Source: Lacinutrix sp. 5H-3-7-4 | GTDB lineage: Bacteria > Bacteroidota > Bacteroidia > Flavobacteriales > Flavobacteriaceae | Direction: 5' to 3' | Length of the DNA: 64,000 bases | NCBI RefSeq assembly: GCF_000211855.2 | Contig: NC_015638.1 | Span: 2,949,001 to 3,013,000, forward strand | Shown here: positions 11,128-20,546 of the stretch, in pieces | How positions within the stretch are numbered: the first letter of the stretch is position 1 | Layout: each line of letters starts with the position of its first letter | Program-made: the position numbers and the translations under genes | Notes under the pieces: generated by a model | What the model saw: only the letters and a program-made list of their open reading frames with translations | Told to the model about the DNA's origin: nothing | Database searches by the model: none

Positions 11128-14100
11128 TGAATCTGTTATTACTAGAACTTGGACCTTAATTGATGATTGTGGAAACACAACTACTCAAGTACAAACCATT
11201 ACAATTCAAGATACAACCGTACCTACTTTTACTGCGCCTGCTGATATTGAAATCTTTACTGATGCTTCTTGTAATTATGATGCGACTGTAACTCAAACGG
11301 GTGATGTAACAGATGAAGCTGATAACTGTTCTGCTTCTATCGATGCTACTTTTACTGATGTGGTGACTGCTGGTACTTGTGAAGGTGCGTATATCATTAC
11401 TAGAACTTGGACCTTAACGGATGATTGTGGAAATACTGCTACTGAGCAAACACAAACTATTACAGTGTTAGATAATACTGCGCCTACTTTTACTGCGCCT
11501 GCTGATATTGAAATATTTACTGATGCTTCTTGTAATTATGATGCGACTGTAACTCAAACGGGTGATGTAACGGATGAAGCTGATAACTGTTCTGCTTCTA
11601 TCGATGCTACTTTTACTGATGTGGTTACTGCTGGTACTTGTGAAGGTACTTATATCATTACTAGAACTTGGACCTTAACGGATGATTGTGGAAATACTGC
11701 TACTGAGCAAACACAAACTATTACGGTGTCTGATAATACTGCGCCTACTTTTACTGCGCCTGCTGATATTGAAATATTTACTGATGCCTCTTGTAACTAT
11801 GATGCTACTGTAACTCAAACGGGTGATGTAACGGATGAAGCTGATAACTGTTCTACTTCTATCGATGCTACTTTTACTGATGTAGTGACTGCTGGTACTT
11901 GTGAAGGTGCTTATATCATTACTAGAACTTGGACCTTAACTGATGATTGTGGAAATACTGCTACTGAGCAAACACAAACTATTACGGTTTCTGATAATAC
12001 TGCACCTACTTTTACTGCGCCTGCTGATATTACTATTAACTGTGAAGAAAACCCAGATAATTTAACTTTAACTGGTGATGTGACTGATGAAGCAGATAAT
12101 TGTTCTTCTGGATTAGAAGCAACATATACTGATACTACTAATCCTGGTGCTTGTGAAAATGAAGTAACAATCACAAGAACTTGGTCTTTAACTGATAACT
12201 GTGGGAATACTACAACAGCTATACAAACTATAAATGTTCAGGATAATACTGCGCCTGATATTTCTGCTTGTAATGTTACTGATCAAACTGTTGAGTGTAC
12301 TGCTGATCTAAATCAAACGATCGCTGACCAATGGAATGCTGATAATATTGCTGCTTTGGAAGCTTGTGCTACTGACAATTGTGACACTTCTTTCTCTGGT
12401 CAAGTATCTTCTGATTACGATTACAACAACTTAAACACGGTATGTGGTCCTTGTGGAAATATTACTGTAACATATACGGTATCTGATAATTGTGGTAATA
12501 CTTCAACGGTAACTGCTACTCTTTCTTTTGGTGATACTACTGGTCCTGATCTTTCTTCTTGCGATGTTACTGATCAAACTCTTGAATGTGATGGGCAAAA
12601 CAACCAAACAATTGCTGATAACTGGAATAATGATAATATAACTGCTATCCAAGCTTGTGCTGATGATATTAATGTTACTATTACTTCTAATTATGACTTT
12701 AATAATTTAAATGCTACTTGTGGTGCTGGTGGAACTATAAGCGTTACTTATACTGCTACTGATGATTGTGGAAATACTGCAAATATTAATGCTACTTTAA
12801 CTCTTGAAGATTCTACTGATCCATCTTTTACAACGCCTCAAGATATTACTATTAATTGTGATCAAGATCCTACAGATTTAACGCTTACTGGTGATGTAAC
12901 GGATGAAACAGATGCTTGTTCTGGCGCTTTAAATGCTACTTTCCAAGATTCTATCGCTGCTGGGAACTGCAGTAGTGAATCTGTTATTACTAGAACTTGG
13001 ACCTTAATTGATGATTGTGGAAACACAACTACTCAAGTACAAACCATTACAATTCAAGATACAACCGTACCTACTTTTACTGCACCAGCTGATATTGAAA
13101 TATTTACTGATGCCTCTTGTAACTATGATGCTACAGTAACTCAAACGGGTGATGTAACGGATGAAGCTGATAACTGTTCTGCTTCTATCGATGCTACTTT
13201 TACTGATGTAGTGACTGCTGGTGATTGTGAAGGTGCTTATATCATTACGAGAACTTGGACCTTAACGGATGATTGTGGAAATACTGCTACTGAGCAAACA
13301 CAAACTATTACGGTTTCTGATAATACTGCGCCTACTTTTACTGCGCCTGCTGATATTGAAATATTTACTGATGCTTCTTGTAATTATGATGCTACAGTAA
13401 CTCAAACGGGTGATGTAACGGATGAAGCTGATAACTGTTCTGCTTCTATCGATGCTACTTTTACTGATGTGGTGACTGCTGGTGATTGTGAAGGTGCGTA
13501 TATCATTACTAGAACTTGGACTTTAACTGATGATTGTGGAAATACTGCTACTGAGCAAACACAAACCATTACAGTGTCTGATAATACTGCACCTACTTTT
13601 ACTGCGCCTGCTGATATTGAAATATTTACTGATGCCTCTTGTAACTATGATGCTACAGTAACTCAAACGGGTGATGTAACGGATGAAGCTGATAACTGTT
13701 CTGCTTCTATCGATGCTACTTTTACTGATGTGGTGACTGCTGGTGATTGTGAAGGTGCTTATATCATTACGAGAACTTGGACTTTAACTGATGATTGTGG
13801 AAATACTGCTACTGAGCAAACACAAACTATTACAGTGTCTGATAATACTGCACCTACTTTTACTGCGCCTGCTGATATTGAAATATTTACTGATGCTTCT
13901 TGTAACTATGATGCTACAGTAACTCAAACGGGTGATGTAACGGATGAAACTGATAACTGTTCTGCTACACTTGATGCTACTTTTACTGATGTGGTGACTG
14001 CTGGTACTTGTGAAGGTGCGTATATCATTACGAGAACTTGGACCTTAACGGATGATTGTGGAAATACTGCTACTGAGCAAACACAAACTATTACGGTGTC

Positions 14101-15724
14101 TGATAATACTGCACCTACTTTTACTGCGCCTGCTGATATTGAAATATTTACTGATGCTTCTTGTAACTATGATGCGACTGTAACTCAAACGGGTGATGTA
14201 ACGGATGAAGCTGATAACTGTTCTGCTTCTATCGATGCTACTTTTACTGATGTGGTGACTGCTGGTACTTGTGAAGGTGCTTATATCATTACGAGAACTT
14301 GGACCTTAACTGATGATTGTGGAAATACTGCTACTGAGCAAACACAAACTATTACAGTGTCTGATAATACTGCACCTACTTTTACTGCGCCTGCTGATAT
14401 TGAAATATTTACTGATGCTTCTTGTAATTATGATGCTACAGTAACTCAAACGGGTGATGTAACGGATGAAGCTGATAACTGTTCTACTTCTATCGATGCT
14501 ACTTTTACTGATGTGGTGACTGCTGGTGATTGTGAAGGTGCGTATATCATTACGAGAACTTGGACCTTAACTGATGATTGTGGAAATACTGCTAATGAGC
14601 AAACACAAACTATTACGGTGTCTGATAATATAGGACCAGACTTATCAAATTGTGATGTGACAGATGAGACAATTGAATGTACAGGTTCAGATAATGAAAC
14701 AATTGCTAATGATTGGAATGCTTCAAATATTGCAATTTTAACAAGTTGTGGAGTTGATAATTGTAATACAAATAACACAAATACAGTAGTTTCAGATTAT
14801 GACTTTAACAACTTAAACTCATCTTGTGGTGTTGGAGGAACAATAACTGTTAATTATACAGTTGGTGACAACTGTGGAAACACGACAACTATTCAAGCTA
14901 CCTTAACAATTGAAGATAGTATTGCTCCAATATTATTAACAGATATAGATGCTTCAATTTATGTGACTTGTTCAGAAATACCAGAACCTCCTACTTTAGA
15001 GTTTACAGATGACTGCTCTACTTTAGATGTAACTATCGATTTTACAGAAACTGATACAAGCGATGGATCTGGAGAAGATTATCAAATATTTTGGACTTGG
15101 ACTGCTACAGATTCTTGTGGTAATATTAAAGAGATTACACAAACTTTAAATGTTGTAAGTGAAGATTTTGTTGTAGAACAAGAAGATGCTAGATGTTTTA
15201 ATGATGGACTAATTGATTTATTTGAATATTTAGATGAAGGAGCAGATATTACTGGAACATGGACTGTAATTTCTGGTGACACAACAATAGAAGATGGTAT
15301 ATTTGATCCGTTAGAAGTTGAATTAGGTAATTATACTTTCAGTTATACATTACCTGAAGGAAATTGCTTAAAAACTACAGAAGTAACAATAGAAATTAAT
15401 GATGAATGTATTGAATTACCATGTGGTGTAGACACATTCAAAATTTCTAAAGCTGTCACACCTAATGGTGATGGATTTAATGATTTCTTTGAAGTTGGTG
15501 GTGTTAAAAAATGTGGGTTTATAATCGAACTACAAATATTTAATAGATATGGTGGCATTATTTTTGAATCTAAAAACTACCAAAACGACTGGAATGGTTC
15601 TTCTATTAGAACATCTTTAGGAGGTGCAGATAAGTTACCAAACGGAACTTACTATTATGTTGTTATAATTCAAGACAGTGGTTTAGATCCAATAACAGGA
15701 CCACTATACTTAGGTACTAAATAA
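11118..15724 (+). CDS. Adhesin fragment 4: repeats and C-terminal type B sorting domain
   Basis: This segment carries three standard units (11240, 11501, 11762), an ADITINC variant (12023), two longer divergent modules with DVTDQTxEC, another ITINC module (about 12840), six more standard units (13089-14394), and a unique C-terminal stretch. The last 95 residues match the gliding-motility-associated C-terminal domain that directs T9SS type B export. An ATG at 11084 opens the frame only by reading the preceding repeat out of frame, so it is not a natural start. If the breaks are real, this part, including the sorting signal, would not be joined to the signal peptide. Confidence 0.75.
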
Positions 15725-15732
15725 TTATTTTA

Positions 15733-16677
15733 ATGAAAAATAAAACAATATTAACATTTGCAATTATAGTTTTTAGTTTTGCGTTAAGTTTCGCTCAACA
15801 ATTACCACAATTCTCGCAATATATGTTTAATACTATATCTATAAATCCTGCTTATGCAGGAAGTAGAGAGACTTTAAGTGTTGTTGGTTTACACAGAAGT
15901 CAATGGGTAGGATTAGAAGGTGGTCCTAGTACACAAACACTGTCTATTCATTCTCCAATGAAAAACGAAAAAGTTGGATTAGGGCTTTCTATAATTAATG
16001 ACCAATTAGGATATGAAAATTTCATATTTGTTTATGGTGATTTTTCATATACCATACAAACAGGAGAGAAAACAAAATTAGCATTTGGATTAAAAGCAGG
16101 TTTCACTCACTATAGCTTAGATAATATTGGTTTTTTAAATGAAGAAGAAGTTTATTCAGATCCTTTTTTTAGTGATGTTAGCAGCCGTTGGAACCCAAAT
16201 GTAGGTGTTGGTTTATTTTGGCACACTAATAAATGGTACGTAGGTTTATCTGCTCCAAGAATATTAAATACAGATTATAATTTAGCAAATAAAGTAGATA
16301 ACGTAGATTACGTCGCATTAGAACGTGTTGGCTATTATTTAACTGGAGGTTATGTATTTAATTTAAGTGAAAATACTAAACTAAAACCAGCTGTATTAGC
16401 CAAAGTAGTTAATGGCGCACCACTTTCTTTCGATATTAACGCAAATCTATTATTTTATGAAAAACTTTGGCTTGGTGCCGGTTACCGCTATAATCAAGAT
16501 ACAACTACACTAGGAGCTTTAGTAGATTTTCAAATAGACAAACAATTAAGAATTGGTTATACTTACGAATATTTTCTTTCAGACTTAAGACCATATACAA
16601 GTGGAACACACGAAATTATACTTATGTATGAGCTCTTTAAACCTCAAAAACGTATAAAATCTCCAAGATATTTTTAA
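15733..16677 (+). CDS. PorP/SprF family type IX secretion outer-membrane protein
   Basis: A 314-residue outer-membrane beta-barrel with a signal peptide ending SFAQ, followed by QLPQFSQYMFNTISINPAYAGSRE, the hallmark N-terminus of the PorP/SprF family. In Flavobacterium johnsoniae SprF is needed to secrete the adhesin SprB, and proteins with type B sorting domains are usually encoded beside a PorP/SprF partner. It begins eight bases after the adhesin stop and its own stop is followed at once by the next ATG, so the three genes look like one operon. The likely job is dedicated export or anchoring of the upstream adhesin. That specific partnership is inferred from position. Confidence 0.93.
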   Translation: MKNKTILTFAIIVFSFALSFAQQLPQFSQYMFNTISINPAYAGSRETLSVVGLHRSQWVGLEGGPSTQTLSIHSPMKNEKVGLGLSIINDQLGYENFIFVYGDFSYTIQTGEKTKLAFGLKAGFTHYSLDNIGFLNEEEVYSDPFFSDVSSRWNPNVGVGLFWHTNKWYVGLSAPRILNTDYNLANKVDNVDYVALERVGYYLTGGYVFNLSENTKLKPAVLAKVVNGAPLSFDINANLLFYEKLWLGAGYRYNQDTTTLGALVDFQIDKQLRIGYTYEYFLSDLRPYTSGTHEIILMYELFKPQKRIKSPRYF

Positions 16678-18618
16678 ATGAAAAAAATACTATTCATACT
16701 AACTTTTATATCAATATCTGCTCTTGGTAGTGCACAAGTAAAAGTTGCAGATAACTTTTTTAGAGACTATGCTTATTATCAAGCAACAGAACTTTATTTA
16801 GAAGTACTAAAAAAAGGAGATACTACAGAACATGTTTTAACAAGACTTGGTGATTGCTATTACAACAACTCTAATGTTAAAATGGCTAGTTACTGGTATA
16901 AAAAAGCAGTTACAAAATATAATGATGTAAATCCAGAATACATTTATAAGTACATACAAACACTAAGAAGTTTAAATCAATTTTCAGAATCTAAAAAATG
17001 GACGCAAGTTTTTAAAGAAAGAAAGAAAAATGATAAACGTGTAAAACAAGAAGAAGATTTTGATATAGAAAAATTTGAAGCATTAGAAAATACAGAACGT
17101 GTTTATGTAGATTTTAAAAATTTAGATTTAAACACAGAATATTCAGACTTTGGAAGTTTTGAAATTGATAACAAACTATACTTCGCCTCTACTAGAGTAA
17201 GAGATACTATTATAGATGAAAAATTAATATATCAATGGAATAAAGAACCTTTTCTAAATATATATCAAGCCGAAGTTAAAATTGAAGATTCAAAACAAGT
17301 AATTAGTGATCCAGTAGAAATTAATTCTAACAGTATAAACTCTGCTTTTCACGAAGCTTCTGTTACTATAACTAATGATGGGAAAACAATTTATTTTACA
17401 AGAGATAATTTAAATAAAAAAGGAAAAAAAGTAACCTACGATAAAAAGGGCACATCAAACTTAAGAATTTTTAGAGCCAAATTAGAAAATGATAAATGGA
17501 GTAAACCTGAAGATTTACCATTTAATGGAGACGATTTTTCTAATGGTTCACCTGCACTGAGTCCAGATAATAATACATTATATTTTGTTTCAGATCGTGA
17601 AGATGGTTTTGGGCAAACAGACTTATACAAAATAAAAATAAATAAAGATGGTACCTTTGGTGAACCAAAAAACTTAGGTTCTAAAATTAATACTGAAGGA
17701 CGAGAAAACTTTCCATTTATAGCGAAAGACTCTACTCTATATTTTTCATCTGATGCCCATTTAAACTTAGGTCTATTAGATATTTTTGAATCTAATATTT
17801 TAAAAAAGGATACTACAGACGTTTATATTAAAAACTTAGGAGCTCCATTTAATAGTGGGTTTGATGATTTTGCTTTTTTTATAAATTCTGATACTAAAAC
17901 AGGCTATTTTTCATCAAACAGAGATGGTGGAAATGGTGGAGATGATATTTATTCATTTGGAAAATACGAATGTAAACAGACTATTACTGGTATAACAAGA
18001 AATAAACTCTCTAACGAACCACTGCCTAAAACTGTTGTAAAACTTATGGACGAATCTGGTAAAGTTATAGAAATGGTAACGTCTGACGAAAATGGGTTTT
18101 ATGAATTTAAAGATGTTGCTTGTAATTCTAAATTTGTAGTATTAGCAGAGAAAGTTATTTATAGGCCAGACCAAAGAGATATTAAAACATCTGAGGTGAA
18201 TGCCGAAGAAACTCAAGTTGATTTATTTTTAACACCATTAATTGTTGACAGTGAAATTGTAATAAACCCAATTTTCTTTGATTACGATAAATCTAACATA
18301 CGACCAGATGCAGCATACGAACTAGAAAATATTGTAGTTGTTATGCGAGAACATCCTAATATGGTAATTAAAATTGAATCTCATACAGATAGTAGAGGAA
18401 GAGATAAATACAATGAAAAACTCTCGGACAGAAGAGCAAAATCAACCAGAGATTATTTATTCTCTAGAGGAATTGCCAAAGATAGAATAGAGAGTGCAAT
18501 TGGTTATGGTGAATCTCAATTACTAAATAAATGTTCTAATGGTGTTAAATGTAGTGAAGAAGAGCACCAGAAAAATAGACGTTCTAAATTTATTATAACA
18601 AGTGGTTATTCAAAATAA
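16678..18618 (+). CDS. OmpA family protein with TPR-like, PD40 and carboxypeptidase-regulatory-like domains
   Basis: A 646-residue envelope protein. It has a signal peptide (residues 1-20), a TPR-like helical stretch (about 25-110), WD40-like PD40 beta-propeller repeats (about 190-420, with PALSPDNNTLYFVSD and DSTLYFSSD), a carboxypeptidase-regulatory-like beta-sandwich (about 435-505), and a C-terminal OmpA/MotB peptidoglycan-binding domain (about 525-640). The OmpA part shows FFDYDKSNIRPDA, SHTDSRG and NRRSKF. This architecture is common immediately after PorP/SprF genes in gliding Bacteroidota, where it probably anchors the secretion or adhesin complex to the cell wall. The start codon directly abuts the stop of the PorP/SprF gene. 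Confidence 0.93.
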   Translation: MKKILFILTFISISALGSAQVKVADNFFRDYAYYQATELYLEVLKKGDTTEHVLTRLGDCYYNNSNVKMASYWYKKAVTKYNDVNPEYIYKYIQTLRSLNQFSESKKWTQVFKERKKNDKRVKQEEDFDIEKFEALENTERVYVDFKNLDLNTEYSDFGSFEIDNKLYFASTRVRDTIIDEKLIYQWNKEPFLNIYQAEVKIEDSKQVISDPVEINSNSINSAFHEASVTITNDGKTIYFTRDNLNKKGKKVTYDKKGTSNLRIFRAKLENDKWSKPEDLPFNGDDFSNGSPALSPDNNTLYFVSDREDGFGQTDLYKIKINKDGTFGEPKNLGSKINTEGRENFPFIAKDSTLYFSSDAHLNLGLLDIFESNILKKDTTDVYIKNLGAPFNSGFDDFAFFINSDTKTGYFSSNRDGGNGGDDIYSFGKYECKQTITGITRNKLSNEPLPKTVVKLMDESGKVIEMVTSDENGFYEFKDVACNSKFVVLAEKVIYRPDQRDIKTSEVNAEETQVDLFLTPLIVDSEIVINPIFFDYDKSNIRPDAAYELENIVVVMREHPNMVIKIESHTDSRGRDKYNEKLSDRRAKSTRDYLFSRGIAKDRIESAIGYGESQLLNKCSNGVKCSEEEHQKNRRSKFIITSGYSK

Positions 18619-18770
18619 TAAATTTAATGGTTTTAAATAAACTATTAACTAAATAATATAGATAAAACCTCTACTCTAGATAAAGACTTTTAAAACGGCT
18701 TAAAATGATTAAACTAGTTGTTTTATAAACAATTTATAGACTAAATAATCTATTAAAATTAATTAATAAA

Positions 18771-18800
18771 AAAAGCATCTAAAATTAGATGCTTTTTTTT
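18771..18800. terminator. Bidirectional rho-independent terminator
   Basis: A perfect 7-bp stem (AGCATCT at 18774-18780 and AGATGCT at 18787-18793) has a run of A before it and a run of T after it. It lies between the convergent OmpA and CAP-domain genes, so it can serve both strands. Confidence 0.85.
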
Positions 18801-18825
18801 ATATATAAACCTGAATAGGTAGCTG

Positions 18826-19317
18826 TTATTTGTTTATAAAAATATTTGTGTAGTACCACTTGCCCTCATCGTTTTGTTCAGCAGATACTTCAAAATTTGT
18901 AAAGTCGCCTTCTATATTAGCTTTATGTCCTTCACTGTTTAACCAGGCATCTACAACAGATCGTGCATTAGTAAAACCATAAGCTACATTTTCTGTTACT
19001 GTTTTTGCACCTGCATTATTAATTAAATAAGCTTTTCTAGAATAAAAATTATCATGAGACACATTGTTTGTCTCTACCATATAATCTGAATGAGAAAATG
19101 CCTGACCTTTTATAGCATCCATAGGAGCTAAACTATTAAAGCCATTTGCTATTCTATACTCATTAATAAGTTCTAAAATTTCTATTTCAATTGTTTTAGA
19201 TTCAGGAATGACTACAAACTCTTTTTCATTAGAAAACTCTTCTGAAGAATCACTTGAACAAGATGTAGATGTAACTAAAATTAATGCAATAAAAAGTAGG
19301 TTAAGTACAGTTTTCAT
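18826..19317 (-). CDS. CAP/SCP domain lipoprotein
   Basis: A 163-residue lipoprotein with a lipobox in TSTSCSSDSSE near residue 20 and a CAP (SCP/PR1-like) domain over residues 45-163. Typical CAP motifs are visible: LINEYR near the start of the domain, AFSHSDYM, SHDNFYSR, TENVAYG, VDAWLNSEGHKANIEG and YYTNIFIN. The conserved histidines of the CAP cavity are present. Bacterial CAP proteins are exported and their function is mostly unknown, so no substrate is proposed. It is a single gene, with pdxH 184 bases upstream on the same strand and a terminator immediately downstream. Confidence 0.9.
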   Translation of the reverse strand: MKTVLNLLFIALILVTSTSCSSDSSEEFSNEKEFVVIPESKTIEIEILELINEYRIANGFNSLAPMDAIKGQAFSHSDYMVETNNVSHDNFYSRKAYLINNAGAKTVTENVAYGFTNARSVVDAWLNSEGHKANIEGDFTNFEVSAEQNDEGKWYYTNIFINK

Positions 19318-19388
19318 AAGGTTACAATTTTGGGGGCATGTAAATATAACCAGAGAGAAACTTACAAAATGTTAAAGAAATGTTAAAA

Positions 19389-19414
19389 TCGATGAAAAAC
19401 GTGCATTTCATCGA
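19389..19414 (-). terminator. Possible terminator or operator hairpin downstream of pdxH
   Basis: A perfect 9-bp stem (TCGATGAAA / TTTCATCGA) with an 8-base loop lies between pdxH and the CAP gene. Read on the minus strand it is followed by a short T-rich run, so it could end pdxH transcription. The run is weak, and an operator for the CAP gene is equally possible. Confidence 0.35.
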
Positions 19415-19500
19415 AAAACTATGTTTTTAATCGTTAAAATTGATTTTTTCGAGTTTTGAAAACACTTATTGTCGTTGTAAAATGCTTTTAAACGATTGAG

Positions 19501-20148
19501 CTATGGTGCTAATCTATTTTTGTTCCAATCTTGATTTTTAGCTTGTTTATATAAAATTCTATCATGTAAACGGTTTGCTCTTCCTTGCCAAAATTCAATT
19601 TCTATAGGTTCTATAATAAATCCTCCCCAATAATCTGGTCTGTCAATGGGTTTATTGTTATATTTATTTTTTAAAACTTCAAGAGTACTATCCAAAATGG
19701 CTCTACTTTGTACTGGCTCACTTTGATTAGAAGCTACAGCTCCTAGCCTACTTCCTCTAGGTCTGGAATTAAAATAATTATCGCTAATAGTTTTATCTAC
19801 TTTCTTTGCATTTCCTTTTATAATAATTTGTCTTTCAGCTTCAGCCCAAAAAAATGAAATACAAACTTTTGAGTCGTTTAATATCGCTTTTCCTTTATCA
19901 CTATTGTAATTGGTAAAAAAAACAAATCCTTTTTCATTATAACTTTTTAAAAGAACAACTCTGTTTTTTGGAAAACCATCTAAACCTAAAGTAGAAAGTG
20001 TCATTGCATTTGCTTCAATGTCTGGGAAATTAGTATCAATATCTTTAAACCATTTTTCGAATAGATTTAATGGATTATCTGGCGTATCTTCAAGTAATAA
20101 TTCACCTTTTTCGTAAGATTTTCTATAGTTTGATAAGTCTTTATTCAT
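19501..20148 (-). CDS. pdxH: Pyridoxamine 5'-phosphate oxidase
   Basis: A 215-residue FMN enzyme that oxidises pyridoxamine or pyridoxine 5'-phosphate to pyridoxal 5'-phosphate, the last step of vitamin B6 salvage. The N-terminus (LSNYRKSYEKGELLLED), the FMN-contacting region GFPKNRVVLLKSYNEKGFVFFTNY, the SRLGAVASNQS segment and the C-terminal RLHDRILY...WNKNRLAP match PdxH along its full length of about 215 residues. It is a cytoplasmic housekeeping enzyme. It is transcribed away from the DUF3784 gene and shows no sign of operon partners. Confidence 0.96.
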   Translation of the reverse strand: MNKDLSNYRKSYEKGELLLEDTPDNPLNLFEKWFKDIDTNFPDIEANAMTLSTLGLDGFPKNRVVLLKSYNEKGFVFFTNYNSDKGKAILNDSKVCISFFWAEAERQIIIKGNAKKVDKTISDNYFNSRPRGSRLGAVASNQSEPVQSRAILDSTLEVLKNKYNNKPIDRPDYWGGFIIEPIEIEFWQGRANRLHDRILYKQAKNQDWNKNRLAP

Positions 20149-20189
20149 GGATCATGTACCTAAGTTAAAATTTAATATATTTTACAGTT

Positions 20190-20240
20190 TATAATCATTT
20201 TAATATATTTAATAAAGTTAAATATATTAAAATGATTATA
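20190..20240. repeat. Perfect 23-bp inverted repeat over the DUF3784 start codon
   Basis: The arms 20190-20212 and 20218-20240 are exact reverse complements (beginning TATAATCATT and ending AATGATTATA) and are separated by the five bases TAAAG. The ATG of the following gene (20232-20234) lies in the right arm. In mRNA this would form a 23-bp hairpin, if transcription begins upstream of it, and would hide the start codon. No terminator-like T run follows. Confidence 0.9.
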
Positions 20241-20546
20241 GGTCAAGTTTTATTAAGTAGTATTTTAATTATAACTGGTTATTTTGTTAGTAAGTATCCT
20301 AATTTAATTGCAGGATATAATACTATGTCTAAAAAAGAGAAACAAAAAGTAAATATAAAAAATTTACAAAATTTTCTACAATGGTTATTAATTGGTTTAG
20401 GTGTATTTTCTCTAATATTCTATTTTATATTAGACATTATTAATATCCCAAGTGAGCGTATTATATCAATAAACTCTTTAATAATTGTTATTACAGTAAT
20501 TATTGCTTTGGTATATGTTAATACACATAAAAAGTTTAAAAACTAA
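20232..20546 (+). CDS. DUF3784 family small membrane protein
   Basis: A 104-residue integral membrane protein with three hydrophobic segments: about residues 2-20, 47-68 and 78-95. The first segment is followed by YPNLIAGYNTMSKKEK, the recurrent signature of DUF3784 proteins in Bacteroidota and Firmicutes. No function is known for the family. The ATG lies inside a perfect inverted repeat that covers the ribosome binding region. The 3' end overlaps the end of the convergent rnz gene by four bases. Confidence 0.82.
   Translation: MIIGQVLLSSILIITGYFVSKYPNLIAGYNTMSKKEKQKVNIKNLQNFLQWLLIGLGVFSLIFYFILDIINIPSERIISINSLIIVITVIIALVYVNTHKKFKN

Larger units (their letters stand above)
5641..14640 (+). 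repeat. Array of about 29 near-identical 261-bp coding repeats
   Basis: The motif encoding ADIEIFTD starts at 5651, 5912, 6173; then every 261 bases from 6435 to 9828; then 10090, 10351, 10612; 11240, 11501, 11762; and 13089, 13350, 13611, 13872, 14133, 14394. That is 29 copies of an 87-codon unit. Spacing is 261 throughout each run, except 262 across the two single-base shifts. Differences are few and recurrent: TDASC/TDVSC/TDDSC, CSASID/CSTSID/CSTTLD and AGDCEG/AGTCEG, plus synonymous changes in the WTLTDD stretch. This mosaic pattern suggests repeated recombination between copies. Confidence 0.95.
2588..15724 (+). pseudogene. Giant HYR-repeat adhesin with T9SS type B sorting domain, frame broken three times as given
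   Basis: Read as one unit this is a cell-surface protein of about 4,380 residues. It has a signal peptide (MSLVKRTITVLPLF... ending LNAQ), a unique N-terminal region of roughly 800-950 residues, some 29 near-identical 87-residue HYR-like modules plus several divergent ones, and a C-terminal gliding-motility-type sorting domain. That domain reads VTPNGDGFNDFF, then LQIFNRYGGIIFES, then LPNGTYYYVV. The frame shifts by one base at about 6317-6319 and at 9940-9945, and again at the 11117/11118 junction. The PorP/SprF and OmpA genes follow directly, as with SprB-type adhesins. ATG 2588 and ATG 2615 are both possible starts; 2615 gives the cleaner signal peptide. The gene may be truly inactivated, or the breaks may be assembly errors confined to the repeats. 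Confidence 0.75.

Noticed and set aside
10761-12174. Minus-strand open frames within the repeats (10761-11024 and 11911-12174)
   Set aside because: They are identical copies created by the duplicated block and are antisense shadows of the coding repeats.
5641-14640. Regular repeats resembling a CRISPR array
   Set aside because: The unit is 261 bases, codes in frame for an 87-residue cysteine-bearing domain, and has no unique spacers or cas genes.
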